Shown piece by piece: positions 1-8,480 of a stretch of 64,000 bases of DNA. The DNA is from CAIUGU01 sp040080215 (GTDB lineage Bacteria; Pseudomonadota; Gammaproteobacteria; Steroidobacterales; Steroidobacteraceae). Position 1 is the first letter of the stretch. Each line of letters begins with the position of its first letter. The notes beneath the pieces were generated by a model. It was given only the letters and a program-made list of their open reading frames with translations, was not told the origin of the DNA and ran no database searches. The translations under genes and the position numbers were made by a program. The DNA is taken from positions 21,637 through 85,636 of the forward strand of contig JBEBIT010000006.1 in NCBI GenBank assembly GCA_040080215.1. Reading direction: 5' to 3'.

Positions 1-918
1 AGCCTCGGCTCGTTGAAGCAGTCTGCCAAGGCCGAGAATCCGGCTGCCTTGCGGGAAGCCGCCAGGCAGTTCGAGAGCCTGTTCACACAGATGATGCTGA
101 AGAGCATGCGCGAGGCCAATTTCGGCGATTCACTGGCGGGCAGCGATGCGACTGATTTCTACCAGGAGATGCACGACTCCCAGTTGGCAGTGGAGATGTC
201 CAAAGGTCGTGGGCTTGGCCTCGCCGACATGCTCGTCCAGCAATTGACCAAGTCGGGTGCCAGTAACGCCGCAGAGCCTGCCACTTTCGCGACCGAGGCG
301 GGGCAGGCGATTCGTGGCCGTTCGCCTGATACGCATGTGATCCCGCCGACTGGCACAACTGCAACCGGCCCGGGGCATGCGGAGTCACCGGTCACCGCCG
401 CATGGCCGCCGGCTTCGCGCGAGGATTTCGTGCGACAGCTCAAGCCCTACGCTGAGATGGCGGGGCGCGACCTGGGGGTCGATCCCGAGACGTTGCTCGC
501 CCATGCCGCACTCGAAACGGGCTGGGGCAAGAGCATCCCGAACAGCGCGAACGGTGAGTGCAGTTTCAACCTGTTCGGTATCAAGGCAGGGTCCCGCTGG
601 CCGGGCGCAACCGTGGGCGTCAGCACGATTGAATTCGAGGCCGGCATGGCAACGCGCAAAGTGGAGCGCTTTCGTTCCTACGATTCGCCTGCGGACTGCT
701 TCAAGGACTATGCGGCGTTGCTGGGCAACAGCGACCGCTATTCCGATGCCAAGGGCGCGGGGAACGATGCCGCTGCCTTTGGCAAGGCGCTGCACAAAGG
801 CGGGTATGCCACTGATCCGGATTATGCCCAGAAGCTGACAGCTGTCGCCGACAGCCTGAAGAACCTGCTCAAGAAAGGCGCAGCGGCGCCGCTAACTGCT
901 GTAGCCGGAAAGGACTGA
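1..918 (+). CDS. flgJ: FlgJ, rod-assembly protein and peptidoglycan hydrolase (5' truncated)
   Basis: FlgJ caps the growing flagellar rod in the periplasm and cuts peptidoglycan so the rod can pass. The reading frame is open from base 1, so the true start lies outside the window and only a few N-terminal residues are missing. Visible residues 5-80 form the rod-binding domain (FESLFTQMMLKSMR, then FYQEMHDSQLAVEMSKGRGLGLA). A low-complexity linker follows. From about residue 143 to 290 there is a glucosaminidase domain; Glu172 in LETGWG is the likely catalytic residue. Its place just before flgK is the usual flagellar order. The family assignment is secure. Confidence 0.96.
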   Translation, partial: SLGSLKQSAKAENPAALREAARQFESLFTQMMLKSMREANFGDSLAGSDATDFYQEMHDSQLAVEMSKGRGLGLADMLVQQLTKSGASNAAEPATFATEAGQAIRGRSPDTHVIPPTGTTATGPGHAESPVTAAWPPASREDFVRQLKPYAEMAGRDLGVDPETLLAHAALETGWGKSIPNSANGECSFNLFGIKAGSRWPGATVGVSTIEFEAGMATRKVERFRSYDSPADCFKDYAALLGNSDRYSDAKGAGNDAAAFGKALHKGGYATDPDYAQKLTAVADSLKNLLKKGAAAPLTAVAGKD

Positions 919-1017
919 TGCTGTCCGTGAACACACCGACCGCATTCGATCGCGCCTGTGATCTTGCCATGTGCGGTGCTGGACGCGCAGCACTTGGCTA
1001 CCTAGAGGACATGTCCC

Positions 1018-2907
1018 ATGGCTGATTTCATGGCTACAGGCGTATCCGGCCTGCTCGCATTTCAGCGCGCACTCGATACGACCAGCCACAACATTGCCAA
1101 TGTCAACACACCGGGCTATAGCCGGCAGGTTGCAGAGCTGACGACCAGGCAGGCCGAGCAGCATGGCAGCGGCTGGCTCGGCAATGGCGTCGAGGTCAAC
1201 ACCGTCAAGAGAATGTATGACGACTTCATGGCGAGCCAGGCCCGGTCGTCTTCGAGTACCTTCAGCCAGCTAGACACCTTCGCTACGCAGGTGCAGCGGG
1301 TGAATAACCTGTTCGGGGACTCCAGCACCGGACTCACCGCGTCGTTGCAGAATTTCTCGAACGCTTTGCAGAGCGTTGCCAGCAGCCCGACCTCAATTCC
1401 GGCGAGACAGACGCTGCTGAGCCAGGGACAGGCGCTGGTCAACCGGCTGCAAGGCTATGACAGCAGCCTGGACAGCCTTGACGCACAGGTCAACGTCCAG
1501 CTCGAGGCAGAAGCGAGCACGATCTCCACGCTGGCAACGGGTATTGCCAAACTCAATCAGGAAATCAGCGCCGGGTATGCGCGCTCGGGCCAACCGCCGA
1601 ATGACCTTCTCGATCAACGGGATCGAATGCTGGACGAGTTGTCCACGCACGTAAACGTCAGCACGGTCAAACAAGGCGACAATTCGGTCAACGTATTCAT
1701 TGGCAATGGACAGCCCCTTGTAGTCGGCCAGACTGCATCGCGCCTCGTGGCTGTTCAGGATTCCTTTGATGCTACTCGCAGGGTCATTGCACTGCAGAGT
1801 CCGACCTCGTCGATTGACTTGACGGATAGCCTCACGGGCGGGACGCTGGGCGGCACCATCGATTTTCGCCAGCAGGTGCTCGAGCCGGCGCGCAACTCCT
1901 TGGGCAAGTTCAGCGTCGGTCTGGCGCAGGTCATGAATGACCAGCACGCTGCCGGTATGGACTTGCAGGGGAACCTGGGCGGGGATTTCTTCGCCGTCGG
2001 CCCCGTGGCCGTCCAGGCCAGCGGGCTGAATGCGGGAACGGCTTCGCTTGCGGTTACGCGGACCGGTGCCGGTGCACTGACGAACGCCGACTATCAGATG
2101 ACGTATACCGCGTCCGGATGGACTCTCCAGCGGTCCGACACGGGCGCCGCCGTCACTCTGTCTGGCGCAGGCACGCTCGCCAGTCCGTACGTCGGGGATG
2201 GCCTCTCGATTGTCGTAAGTGGAACCCCGCAAGTAGGAGATCGACTGAAGATCCTGCCTACCGCCAACGCAGTCAGTGGCCTGTCCGTGCTTGTTACGGA
2301 CCCCTCCGAGGTCGCAGCAGCGGCTCCTGTTGTCGCGTCGTCTGCAGGGACCAATGCCGGCGGCGGCACGATTACGCAGGGTGAAGTGCTCGATGCCAGC
2401 AATGCCCAGCTTCGGTCGACTGTCACGATCCGCTTCCTGACATCGACAACCTACTCCGTCAACGGAGCGGGGAGCTTCGCCTACACCAGCGGGGGAAACA
2501 TCGACATCAACGGTTGGCGTGTCCAGGTGTCGGGTGCACCTGCCGTCGGGGATACGTTTACGGTAGCAGACAACACCGCCGGCGCGGGTGACAACCGCAA
2601 TGCCTTGCGGCTGACGGCCGTCCTGAACCAGCCCGTCTTCAGCAATGGCACGACTTCCTTGAACGCCGCGATCGGACAGTTCATGGGCGACATCGGCGTC
2701 AAGACCAACCAGGCGCAGGTGGGGCGCGACGCGCAGAAGGTCGTGCGAGACGAGAACTCGGCCGCGCTGCAGTCCCTTTCGGGCGTGAACCTGGATGAAG
2801 AGGCCGCCAATCTGGTCCGTTTCCAGCAGGCTTACCAGGCAATGGCGCAAATCATCGGCGTCGCCGACAAGATGTTCCAGACGTTGCTGGCTGCGACTCG
2901 AGGTTGA
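1018..2907 (+). CDS. flgK: FlgK, hook-filament junction protein 1 (HAP1)
   Basis: FlgK forms the first of two junction rings between hook and filament and is exported through the flagellar apparatus. The 629-residue product has both conserved ends: an N terminus with SHNIANVNTPGYSRQ (residues 23-37) and a C terminus with GVNLDEEAANLVRFQQAYQA, which pair as a coiled coil in the D0/D1 domains. The middle is long and rich in Ser, Thr and Gly, and holds two copies of a beta-rich module ending in VSGxPxxGD. The ATG has a GAGGA ribosome site about nine bases upstream. The stop codon lies just before the flgL start, so the two are probably co-translated. Confidence 0.97.
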   Translation: MADFMATGVSGLLAFQRALDTTSHNIANVNTPGYSRQVAELTTRQAEQHGSGWLGNGVEVNTVKRMYDDFMASQARSSSSTFSQLDTFATQVQRVNNLFGDSSTGLTASLQNFSNALQSVASSPTSIPARQTLLSQGQALVNRLQGYDSSLDSLDAQVNVQLEAEASTISTLATGIAKLNQEISAGYARSGQPPNDLLDQRDRMLDELSTHVNVSTVKQGDNSVNVFIGNGQPLVVGQTASRLVAVQDSFDATRRVIALQSPTSSIDLTDSLTGGTLGGTIDFRQQVLEPARNSLGKFSVGLAQVMNDQHAAGMDLQGNLGGDFFAVGPVAVQASGLNAGTASLAVTRTGAGALTNADYQMTYTASGWTLQRSDTGAAVTLSGAGTLASPYVGDGLSIVVSGTPQVGDRLKILPTANAVSGLSVLVTDPSEVAAAAPVVASSAGTNAGGGTITQGEVLDASNAQLRSTVTIRFLTSTTYSVNGAGSFAYTSGGNIDINGWRVQVSGAPAVGDTFTVADNTAGAGDNRNALRLTAVLNQPVFSNGTTSLNAAIGQFMGDIGVKTNQAQVGRDAQKVVRDENSAALQSLSGVNLDEEAANLVRFQQAYQAMAQIIGVADKMFQTLLAATRG

Positions 2908-2909
2908 TC

Positions 2910-4109
2910 ATGAGACTCTCCACGCAGTCCTTCTACGGTAGCGCCCTGTCGGCCATGCTTGACCAGCAAGCGGTGCTATCGAGGACGCAAGTGCAGGTGG
3001 CGACGGGCAAGCGTGTCAATACGCCGGCAGATGATCCCATTGCGGCGGTACATATCCTCGAGCTCGAGCGGACGCAGCTCGAATCAGACCAGTTCGGCAA
3101 GAACAGCGAGATCGCCAGGTCACGTCTCAATCTCGAAGAGCAGGCGCTCGCGGACGCCGGTACGGTCCTGCAGCGCGTCAGGGAACTGACTTTGCAGGCC
3201 GCGAACACGGCAACCATGAGCGACACGGACCGACGCTCGGTCGCTACAGAGCTCGTGCAGCGTCGGCAGGAACTCGCGGATATCGCGAATCGGCAGGATG
3301 CCGTTGGCGAGTATCTCTTCGCGGGCTTCTCGGGCCTGACCAAGCCGTTTACCGTCTCGTCGACCGGCAGCGCCGTCTACAGTGGAGACCAAGGCAGCCG
3401 CATGCTGCAAGTAGGCCAGTCGCAGCGCGTTGCCGACGGTCATTCCGGCTTCGACGTCTTCATGCAGGTGCCGCGCGGCAATGGCACGTTCGCCACGGCC
3501 GCAACCTCGACTAATACCGGGACCGGGGTCATCGATATCGGCTCCGTCATCAACAAGGCCGCTTGGGTCGCTGGTGACTACTCGCTGAACTTCGTCAGCG
3601 CATCCAACTGGCAGATTGTCGACGCGGCAAGCACCGTGGTCGCCAGCGGGGCATACACAGCCGGCACGAGCATTTCATTCAATGGTGTTCAGGTGACGGT
3701 TTCCGGCAGCCCCGCTTCCGGGGACAGCTTCACGATCACCGAGAGTGGCTCGGAAGACATGTTCACGACGCTGGACACGCTGGTCTCCAGCCTGCAGCAG
3801 ACTGCCGCGATGCCGGCGGACAAGGCGAAATTGCAGACAGCTCTCGGTGGAGTCCTGCAGCAACTCGACCAGGGCGCCGACCACCTGCTTGGCATTCGCG
3901 CGGAGGTCGGCTCCCGCCTGTCCATGCTGGATGGCGCGGAGTCGATACGTGACAACCTGAAGGTGGATATCGCCGGGTCACTGGCTGACCTGCGCGATCT
4001 GGACTATGCAGAGGCGATGACTCGCATGAACCAGCAGCTGGTTGGGCTTCAGGCTGCACAGCAATCCTATATCAAGATTGCGCAGCTCTCGCTGTTCAAT
4101 TACCTCTGA
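2910..4109 (+). CDS. flgL: FlgL, hook-filament junction protein 3 (HAP3)
   Basis: FlgL makes the second junction ring, next to the filament. I chose ATG 2910 (MRLSTQSFYGSALSAM), which matches the family N terminus, over an in-frame TTG two codons earlier. The product has 399 residues; the E. coli protein has about 317. The extra length is a beta-rich insertion around residues 185-285 that contains the same VSGxPxxGDxFTI ending seen in FlgK. The flagellin-like ends are intact: ATGKRVNTPADDP near the N terminus and QQLVGLQAAQQSYIKIAQLS at the C terminus. It starts three bases after the flgK stop. Confidence 0.96.
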   Translation: MRLSTQSFYGSALSAMLDQQAVLSRTQVQVATGKRVNTPADDPIAAVHILELERTQLESDQFGKNSEIARSRLNLEEQALADAGTVLQRVRELTLQAANTATMSDTDRRSVATELVQRRQELADIANRQDAVGEYLFAGFSGLTKPFTVSSTGSAVYSGDQGSRMLQVGQSQRVADGHSGFDVFMQVPRGNGTFATAATSTNTGTGVIDIGSVINKAAWVAGDYSLNFVSASNWQIVDAASTVVASGAYTAGTSISFNGVQVTVSGSPASGDSFTITESGSEDMFTTLDTLVSSLQQTAAMPADKAKLQTALGGVLQQLDQGADHLLGIRAEVGSRLSMLDGAESIRDNLKVDIAGSLADLRDLDYAEAMTRMNQQLVGLQAAQQSYIKIAQLSLFNYL

Positions 4110-4189
4110 AGCTTCGCCCGCAGCGCAGTCTTTGCCTAACCAGGAACCGTGATCGAATGCGCACTTTGGACGATTCCCGAATCTTCCGC

Positions 4190-4216
4190 TCAAGTTGCTT
4201 CCAGGTCCTCCGATAC
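4190..4216 (+). promoter_or_regulatory. Sigma-28 (FliA) promoter of fliC
   Basis: TCAAGTTG at 4190-4197 and TCCGATAC at 4209-4216 are separated by exactly 11 bases, the 8-11-8 layout of the sigma-28 consensus TAAAGTTT-N11-GCCGATAA. Transcription should start near 4223, giving a leader of about 90 bases before fliC. Flagellin genes are standard FliA targets. Confidence 0.85.
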
Positions 4217-4268
4217 ATGGCACATACAGCAATCCGGCGAACATCACGCCGCCAGTGCTGAAATCAGT

Positions 4269-4288
4269 CCCCGAACGGGTGTTCGGGG
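4269..4288 (+). promoter_or_regulatory. Perfect hairpin in the fliC leader
   Basis: CCCCGAAC and GTTCGGGG form a perfect 8 bp stem around the loop GGGT. It ends 27 bases before the fliC ATG and upstream of the ribosome site (AGGAG near 4303). There is no U-tract, so it is not an intrinsic terminator. It may stabilise the abundant flagellin mRNA or affect ribosome access; this is inference. Confidence 0.6.
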
Positions 4289-4315
4289 AGAAAGGTAACA
4301 ACAGGAGTTGATTCC

Positions 4316-5743
4316 ATGGCACTAGTCATTAACACGAACGTGATGTCGCTGAACGCCCAGCGCAACCTGTCTACATCAGGCAATGGGCTGGCGACGTCTT
4401 TGCAGCGTCTCTCGTCCGGTCTGCGCATCAACAGCGCCAAGGACGACGCTGCCGGCCTCGCCATCTCGGAGCGCTTCACTTCGCAGATTCGCGGTTTGAA
4501 CCAGGCTGCCCGCAACGCGTCGGACGGCATCTCGCTGACGCAGACGGCGGAAGGCGCGATGGGTGAGACGAGCAACCTGCTGCAGCGTATGCGCGAGCTG
4601 GCAGTGCAGTCGGCAAACTCGACGAACAGCACCAGCGATCGCCAGGCTCTGCAGGGCGAAGTGACGCAGCTCGTTGCTGAAATCAACCGTATTGCGAGCA
4701 GCACGGAATTCAACGGCCAGCGCATCATCGACGGTTCGTTCAGCAGCGCTTCCTTCCAGGTCGGTGCGAACGCCAACCAGACCATCAGCTTTGCAATCGG
4801 CAGCCTGAAGGCTTCCAGCATCGGCGGCATCGCGACTGCGACCGGCACCGAAGTGACGGCTGCGGCTTCCACGGACCTCACGATCGCCGTCGGCGGTGGT
4901 GCGGCGACCAGTATCGCGTCGAGCGCGGGTTTCGCCGGCAGCGCGAACGGTCAGGATGCTACCTCGGCTTACGCCAAGGCTGCGGCGATCAATGATGCTG
5001 GCATCGGTGGTCTGTCGGTCACGGCTTCTACCACTGGTTCGCAGGCTGTAGGTGCAATCGGTGGTACCGCTGCCGATACTTACAACCTGACGATCAACGG
5101 CGTAGCCATCTACACCAACCAGGACGTGGCGACGGCCCTCACCAATTCGCAGTTGCGCGATGCCATCAACGGCGTCTCCAACCAGACCGGTGTGATCGCC
5201 AGCCTGAACGGCGGTACCATGACGTTGGCGGCTGCCGATGGCCGCAATATCACGGTTACGGAATCGGGTACGGGTTTCACGGCCGGTACGGACGGTCTCT
5301 CCGTGACGGGCGGCGACTTTGCCACGGTTCAGCGCGGCACGCTGTCGGTCTCGGCCCTCAGCACCATCGACATCGGTGGCACGGTGGCCACTGTTGGCCT
5401 GAATGCTGCGATCGCCCGCGACGCGCTCGGCGTGGACAGCATCAGCATTTCCACGGCAGCTGGCGCCCAGGCGGCGATCCTGCGCCTCGACGCGGCCCTC
5501 GGTTCGGTCAGCACCAATCGCGCGTCGATGGGTGCCTTGCAGAGCCGGTTCACGTCGGCGATCACGAGCTTGCAGACGACTTCCGAGAACCTCTCGGCTG
5601 CGCGTTCGCGAATCATGGACACGGACTTCGCGGCAGAAACGGCCAACCTCACCAAGTCGCAGATCCTGCAGCAGGCAGGTACGGCGATGGTGGCGCAGGC
5701 CAACTCGATCCCGCAGAACGTGCTGTCACTGCTCCGTGGCTAA
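4316..5743 (+). CDS. fliC: Flagellin, filament subunit
   Basis: This is the filament subunit, 475 residues. The N-terminal D0/D1 region (MALVINTNVMSLNAQRNL, then LSSGLRINSAKDDAAGLAIS) and the C-terminal region (ENLSAARSRIMDTDFAAET, ending NSIPQNVLSLLRG) are conserved. Residues near 90-100 (LQRMRELAVQ) match the segment recognised by TLR5 in beta/gamma-proteobacterial flagellins. The central variable domain is low-complexity and holds a flagellin IN-type motif around YNLTINGVAIY and DAINGVSNQTGVIAS. It has its own sigma-28 promoter and is followed by a strong terminator, so it can be expressed as a single-gene unit. Confidence 0.98.
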   Translation: MALVINTNVMSLNAQRNLSTSGNGLATSLQRLSSGLRINSAKDDAAGLAISERFTSQIRGLNQAARNASDGISLTQTAEGAMGETSNLLQRMRELAVQSANSTNSTSDRQALQGEVTQLVAEINRIASSTEFNGQRIIDGSFSSASFQVGANANQTISFAIGSLKASSIGGIATATGTEVTAAASTDLTIAVGGGAATSIASSAGFAGSANGQDATSAYAKAAAINDAGIGGLSVTASTTGSQAVGAIGGTAADTYNLTINGVAIYTNQDVATALTNSQLRDAINGVSNQTGVIASLNGGTMTLAAADGRNITVTESGTGFTAGTDGLSVTGGDFATVQRGTLSVSALSTIDIGGTVATVGLNAAIARDALGVDSISISTAAGAQAAILRLDAALGSVSTNRASMGALQSRFTSAITSLQTTSENLSAARSRIMDTDFAAETANLTKSQILQQAGTAMVAQANSIPQNVLSLLRG

Positions 5744-5783
5744 GGTGATGTAGCATGACCGGACTCTTCCGAGTCGGGTCCTG

Positions 5784-5824
5784 GCAGGTAGCGAGCATCG
5801 CGAGGTGCTCGCTGCCTGCTTTTG
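5784..5824 (+). terminator. Intrinsic terminator after fliC
   Basis: The arms at 5784-5797 and 5806-5819 form a 14 bp GC-rich stem with one G-U pair and an 8-base loop, followed directly by TTTT at 5820-5823. It begins about 40 bases after the fliC stop. Some read-through is likely, because flaG starts only about 50 bases beyond it and I see no clear promoter between them. Confidence 0.85.
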
Positions 5825-5875
5825 TGTTGAGCGGTTCCGCCTCGGGCCGCATTCCAGGTCATTGAGAGACACATC

Positions 5876-6253
5876 ATGTCGACAATACCGCCGATCTACT
5901 CCTCTCCCGTCGTGCCTGGCGCCGCGGCGCTCGGTGCAGCGGATCAGAGGCTGCTGCCCGCAGCGGAGGTCAATCGGGACAAGGCGGAGCAACGAAGCGC
6001 GGCTGCCGTTGATCCGGCCGATGCCACTGCGAAATCGATCAAGGCGGCTGCTGAGCAGATCGAGTCGTATCTCCGTCACGTGAATACCGATCTCGAGTTT
6101 CGAGTTGACGAGGCGGCAGGCAAGGTGGTCGTCAGTGTCCGTGAGCGGGCGACGGGTGAGTTGATCCGCCAGATTCCCAGCAAGGAAGCGCTCGCCCTGG
6201 CAGCGCAGCTCGATGCGTGTTGCACGAGTGGATTGGTCGACAAGAAGTCCTAG
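5876..6253 (+). CDS. flaG: FlaG family protein
   Basis: FlaG proteins are small flagellar proteins that affect filament length; their mechanism is not well defined. The 125-residue product has a variable, Ala-rich N terminus and the conserved C-terminal domain from about residue 65 (LEFRVDEAAGKVVVSVRER, then GELIRQIPSKEALALAAQL). The position between fliC and fliD is the usual one. It lacks an obvious promoter of its own and is probably transcribed with fliD, which starts 15 bases after its stop. Confidence 0.9.
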   Translation: MSTIPPIYSSPVVPGAAALGAADQRLLPAAEVNRDKAEQRSAAAVDPADATAKSIKAAAEQIESYLRHVNTDLEFRVDEAAGKVVVSVRERATGELIRQIPSKEALALAAQLDACCTSGLVDKKS

Positions 6254-6268
6254 GAAGATCCGGGAACA

Positions 6269-7645
6269 ATGGCTACTTCTACAGCAGTGGGCGGTTCGCA
6301 GATCGACGTGGCCAGTCTTGCGAAACAGCTGGTTGCGGCGGAGCGCGCCCCGCTTGACCAGCAGATCGCGCGTGATACCGGACGCGTGACGACGAGGCTC
6401 TCCGCCCTCGGCACGCTGAAGGGCTCCTTGTCGAACTTCCAGAAGGCGTTGACTTCGCTCAAGACAACGGACGCGTTCGCCGCGCGCAAGGCGATCTCCA
6501 GCAATCCAGATGTCTTCACTGCGTCCACCACAGCCAGCGCCGTGCCCGGCAGGTACGACATAGAGGTTGTCCAGCTGGCCAAAGCACAGCAGCTCGCGTC
6601 CGCGCCATTCCCAGCCGGCAGTATGGCGGTTGTTGGAACTGGAACTCTGACGCTCGGCATCGGTAGCTCGAGCTTCACAGTGACCATCGACTCCACCAAT
6701 TCAACATTGGCGGGAATTCGCGATGCCATCAATGGAGCGGCTGACAACGTTGGTGTTTCGGCTACGCTCGTGCAGACGGCCGCGGGCAGCCGGCTGGTGC
6801 TGTCATCGGATACGACCGGGGCCGGAAACGGTATCGTGGTGTCACAGGCCGGTGGCGACGGTGGGCTTGCGCAGCTGACGTATAGCGCTTCCGCGACAGC
6901 GAACTACACCCAGCTGTCTCCGGCGCAGGATGCGATCGTCAATATCGCGACGTTCGAAACCCGCAGTTCCACCAACACCCTGGAAGGAGCCATCGACGGC
7001 GTGACGCTTTCGCTTCTCGACCAGGCGCCGGGCAGTACGTTGGCGCTTACGGTAAGCCACGACACCAGCACCGCCATGACCCGGGTACGGACCTTTGTCA
7101 CTGAATACAATGCGCTGCAGGCACAGGTCATCAAGCTGCGGGCGTTCGACCCGACTACCAAGGTGGCGGGACCGATGATCGGCGACGCGTTGCTGAACGG
7201 CGTCGAAAGCCAATTGCGCCGGACCATGACGGCGCCCGTTGTTGGCGCGGCCGAGGCGTACAACAGCTTGGCGAGCATCGGCATCAAGACCAAGTCCGAC
7301 GGAACCTTGTCGCTGGACGAGACGCGACTGCAGCGAGCAGTGGATGCCAATTTCGATGCCGTGGGGGCGCTGTTCGGGTCCGAGAACGGCATCGCGGCAA
7401 CGCTGTCGACCCAGGTGGAGGGGCGGTTGGCCAGCGATGGCGCCCTCGAGATACGCAACAAGAACCTGGTAAAGGAGAAGCTGGCGATTGACAAGCGTCA
7501 GAGCGACACCAACGCGCGGATGGAGATGGTGTTGCAACGATACATCAAGCAGTTCTCGGCGCTTGATACGCTGCTTTCGCGGCTCTCCAGTACTTCGTCC
7601 TATCTCGGCCAGCAGTTCGACGCTCTCGCCAACTTGAACAAGTGA
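6269..7645 (+). CDS. fliD: FliD, filament cap protein (HAP2)
   Basis: FliD caps the tip of the filament and folds exported flagellin into place. The 458-residue protein has the FliD N-terminal domain (IDVASLAKQLVAAERAPLDQ), a central region with an IN-type segment (AGIRDAINGAADNVGVSATL), and the C-terminal FliD domain ending in a predicted coiled coil (KEKLAIDKRQSDTNARMEM). The length is normal for gammaproteobacteria. A sigma-28 promoter candidate lies after its stop, so fliS can be expressed separately. Confidence 0.96.
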   Translation: MATSTAVGGSQIDVASLAKQLVAAERAPLDQQIARDTGRVTTRLSALGTLKGSLSNFQKALTSLKTTDAFAARKAISSNPDVFTASTTASAVPGRYDIEVVQLAKAQQLASAPFPAGSMAVVGTGTLTLGIGSSSFTVTIDSTNSTLAGIRDAINGAADNVGVSATLVQTAAGSRLVLSSDTTGAGNGIVVSQAGGDGGLAQLTYSASATANYTQLSPAQDAIVNIATFETRSSTNTLEGAIDGVTLSLLDQAPGSTLALTVSHDTSTAMTRVRTFVTEYNALQAQVIKLRAFDPTTKVAGPMIGDALLNGVESQLRRTMTAPVVGAAEAYNSLASIGIKTKSDGTLSLDETRLQRAVDANFDAVGALFGSENGIAATLSTQVEGRLASDGALEIRNKNLVKEKLAIDKRQSDTNARMEMVLQRYIKQFSALDTLLSRLSSTSSYLGQQFDALANLNK

Positions 7646-7685
7646 TCGATTCGCCACTGATCGGGCAATGCTGGTCGGGTAGTCC

Positions 7686-7712
7686 TCAAGTCGTTGCGAT
7701 CCCCGCCGTTAT
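7686..7712 (+). promoter_or_regulatory. Sigma-28 promoter candidate for fliS
   Basis: TCAAGTCG at 7686-7693 and GCCGTTAT at 7705-7712 have the exact 8-11-8 sigma-28 spacing. The -10 element matches GCCGATAA at six of eight positions. The predicted start near 7719 falls in or next to the following hairpin. Confidence 0.65.
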
Positions 7713-7713
7713 T

Positions 7714-7735
7714 CTCCGTAACAACGCTTACGGAG
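7714..7735 (+). promoter_or_regulatory. Hairpin that pairs the fliS ribosome-binding site
   Basis: CTCCGTAA (7714-7721) and TTACGGAG (7728-7735) form a perfect 8 bp stem with loop CAACGC. The GGAG at 7732-7735 is the best Shine-Dalgarno sequence for fliS, nine bases before the ATG at 7745, and it lies inside the stem. A transcript that begins upstream of 7714 would have this site closed; one that begins near 7719 would lose part of the left arm and be open. Confidence 0.55.
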
Positions 7736-7744
7736 TGAATCGAG

Positions 7745-8164
7745 ATGTCAGCCTACCCGCGTGGCGGCAACCTGGCCGCCTATCAGACCGTCGCTACCCA
7801 TGGCGGTGTTGCTGCATCCGACCCGCATGGCCTGATCATCATGTTGCTCGATGGCGCGATGGAGCGGATAGCAGCCGCCCGCGGGTACATGGCCAACGGC
7901 GTCCATGCCGAAAAGGGGCGGTTGCTGGGGCGTGCCATGGCCATCGTCGACGAGCTGCGCATCAGTCTGGATCGCTCACGTGGCGGTGAGCTCGCGCAGA
8001 ACCTCGAGGCCCTGTATGACTACATCAGCCGCCAACTCATGCGAGCGAACGCCGAGAACAGGCCAGATCTGCTCGACGAAGTGACCGGGCTCATGCACGA
8101 GATCCGGACTGCGTGGATTGCGATCCCCGTGGAAGCGCGTTCAGGGCAAGCCGGCGGCAGATGA
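7745..8164 (+). CDS. fliS: FliS, flagellin export chaperone
   Basis: FliS binds the C terminus of newly made flagellin in the cytoplasm and delivers it to FlhA for export. The 139-residue four-helix protein starts AAYQTVATHGGVAASDPHGL, then IIMLLDGAMERIAAARGYM, both typical of the family. Later segments AMAIVDELRISLD and LEALYDYISRQLMRAN complete the fold. The ATG is downstream of a hairpin that encloses its ribosome site. It overlaps the next gene by ATGA (8161-8164), which points to translational coupling. Confidence 0.95.
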   Translation: MSAYPRGGNLAAYQTVATHGGVAASDPHGLIIMLLDGAMERIAAARGYMANGVHAEKGRLLGRAMAIVDELRISLDRSRGGELAQNLEALYDYISRQLMRANAENRPDLLDEVTGLMHEIRTAWIAIPVEARSGQAGGR

Positions 8165-8451
8165 GTCTTCGCCCAATGATCGGATCTCCCTCGTCCAGTC
8201 GTCTGCTTGTGAGCGGAATCCTCGGCCAGACCTCGCAACTTGTCCGGTACGCGTTGGGCGGCAACTGGAGCGGAGTCGTGGCAGCGGCCGAGCGGCGCCG
8301 CGAGCTGCTTCGCCGACTGGAGAACCACTGCTCTTCGCAGGAAGAGGCGGTTGTTACGGCTCTGCGCCAGGCGGTAGCAGAATCTGATCGAGCGCTGGCA
8401 ACCATGGGATCCGCTTCAATGGTTTCCCGGTCAGGGTTCGTGTTACGGTGA
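8161..8451 (+). CDS. FliT-like flagellar chaperone (probable)
   Basis: A 96-residue, mostly helical protein whose ATG overlaps the fliS stop. The centre (ALGGNWSGVVAAAERRRELL) resembles the 'G-D/N-W-x-x-hydrophobic ... R-x-x-L-L' pattern of FliT, which chaperones the FliD cap and can restrain flagellar regulators in enterics. Sequence identity to enteric FliT is low and the call rests on size, helical pattern and position after fliS. It overlaps the possible GTG start of the next frame. I leave the gene symbol open. Confidence 0.65.
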   Translation: MSLRPMIGSPSSSRLLVSGILGQTSQLVRYALGGNWSGVVAAAERRRELLRRLENHCSSQEEAVVTALRQAVAESDRALATMGSASMVSRSGFVLR

Positions 8452-8480
8452 CTGCGCCCATTTACACCCGGGGAGCCGCC

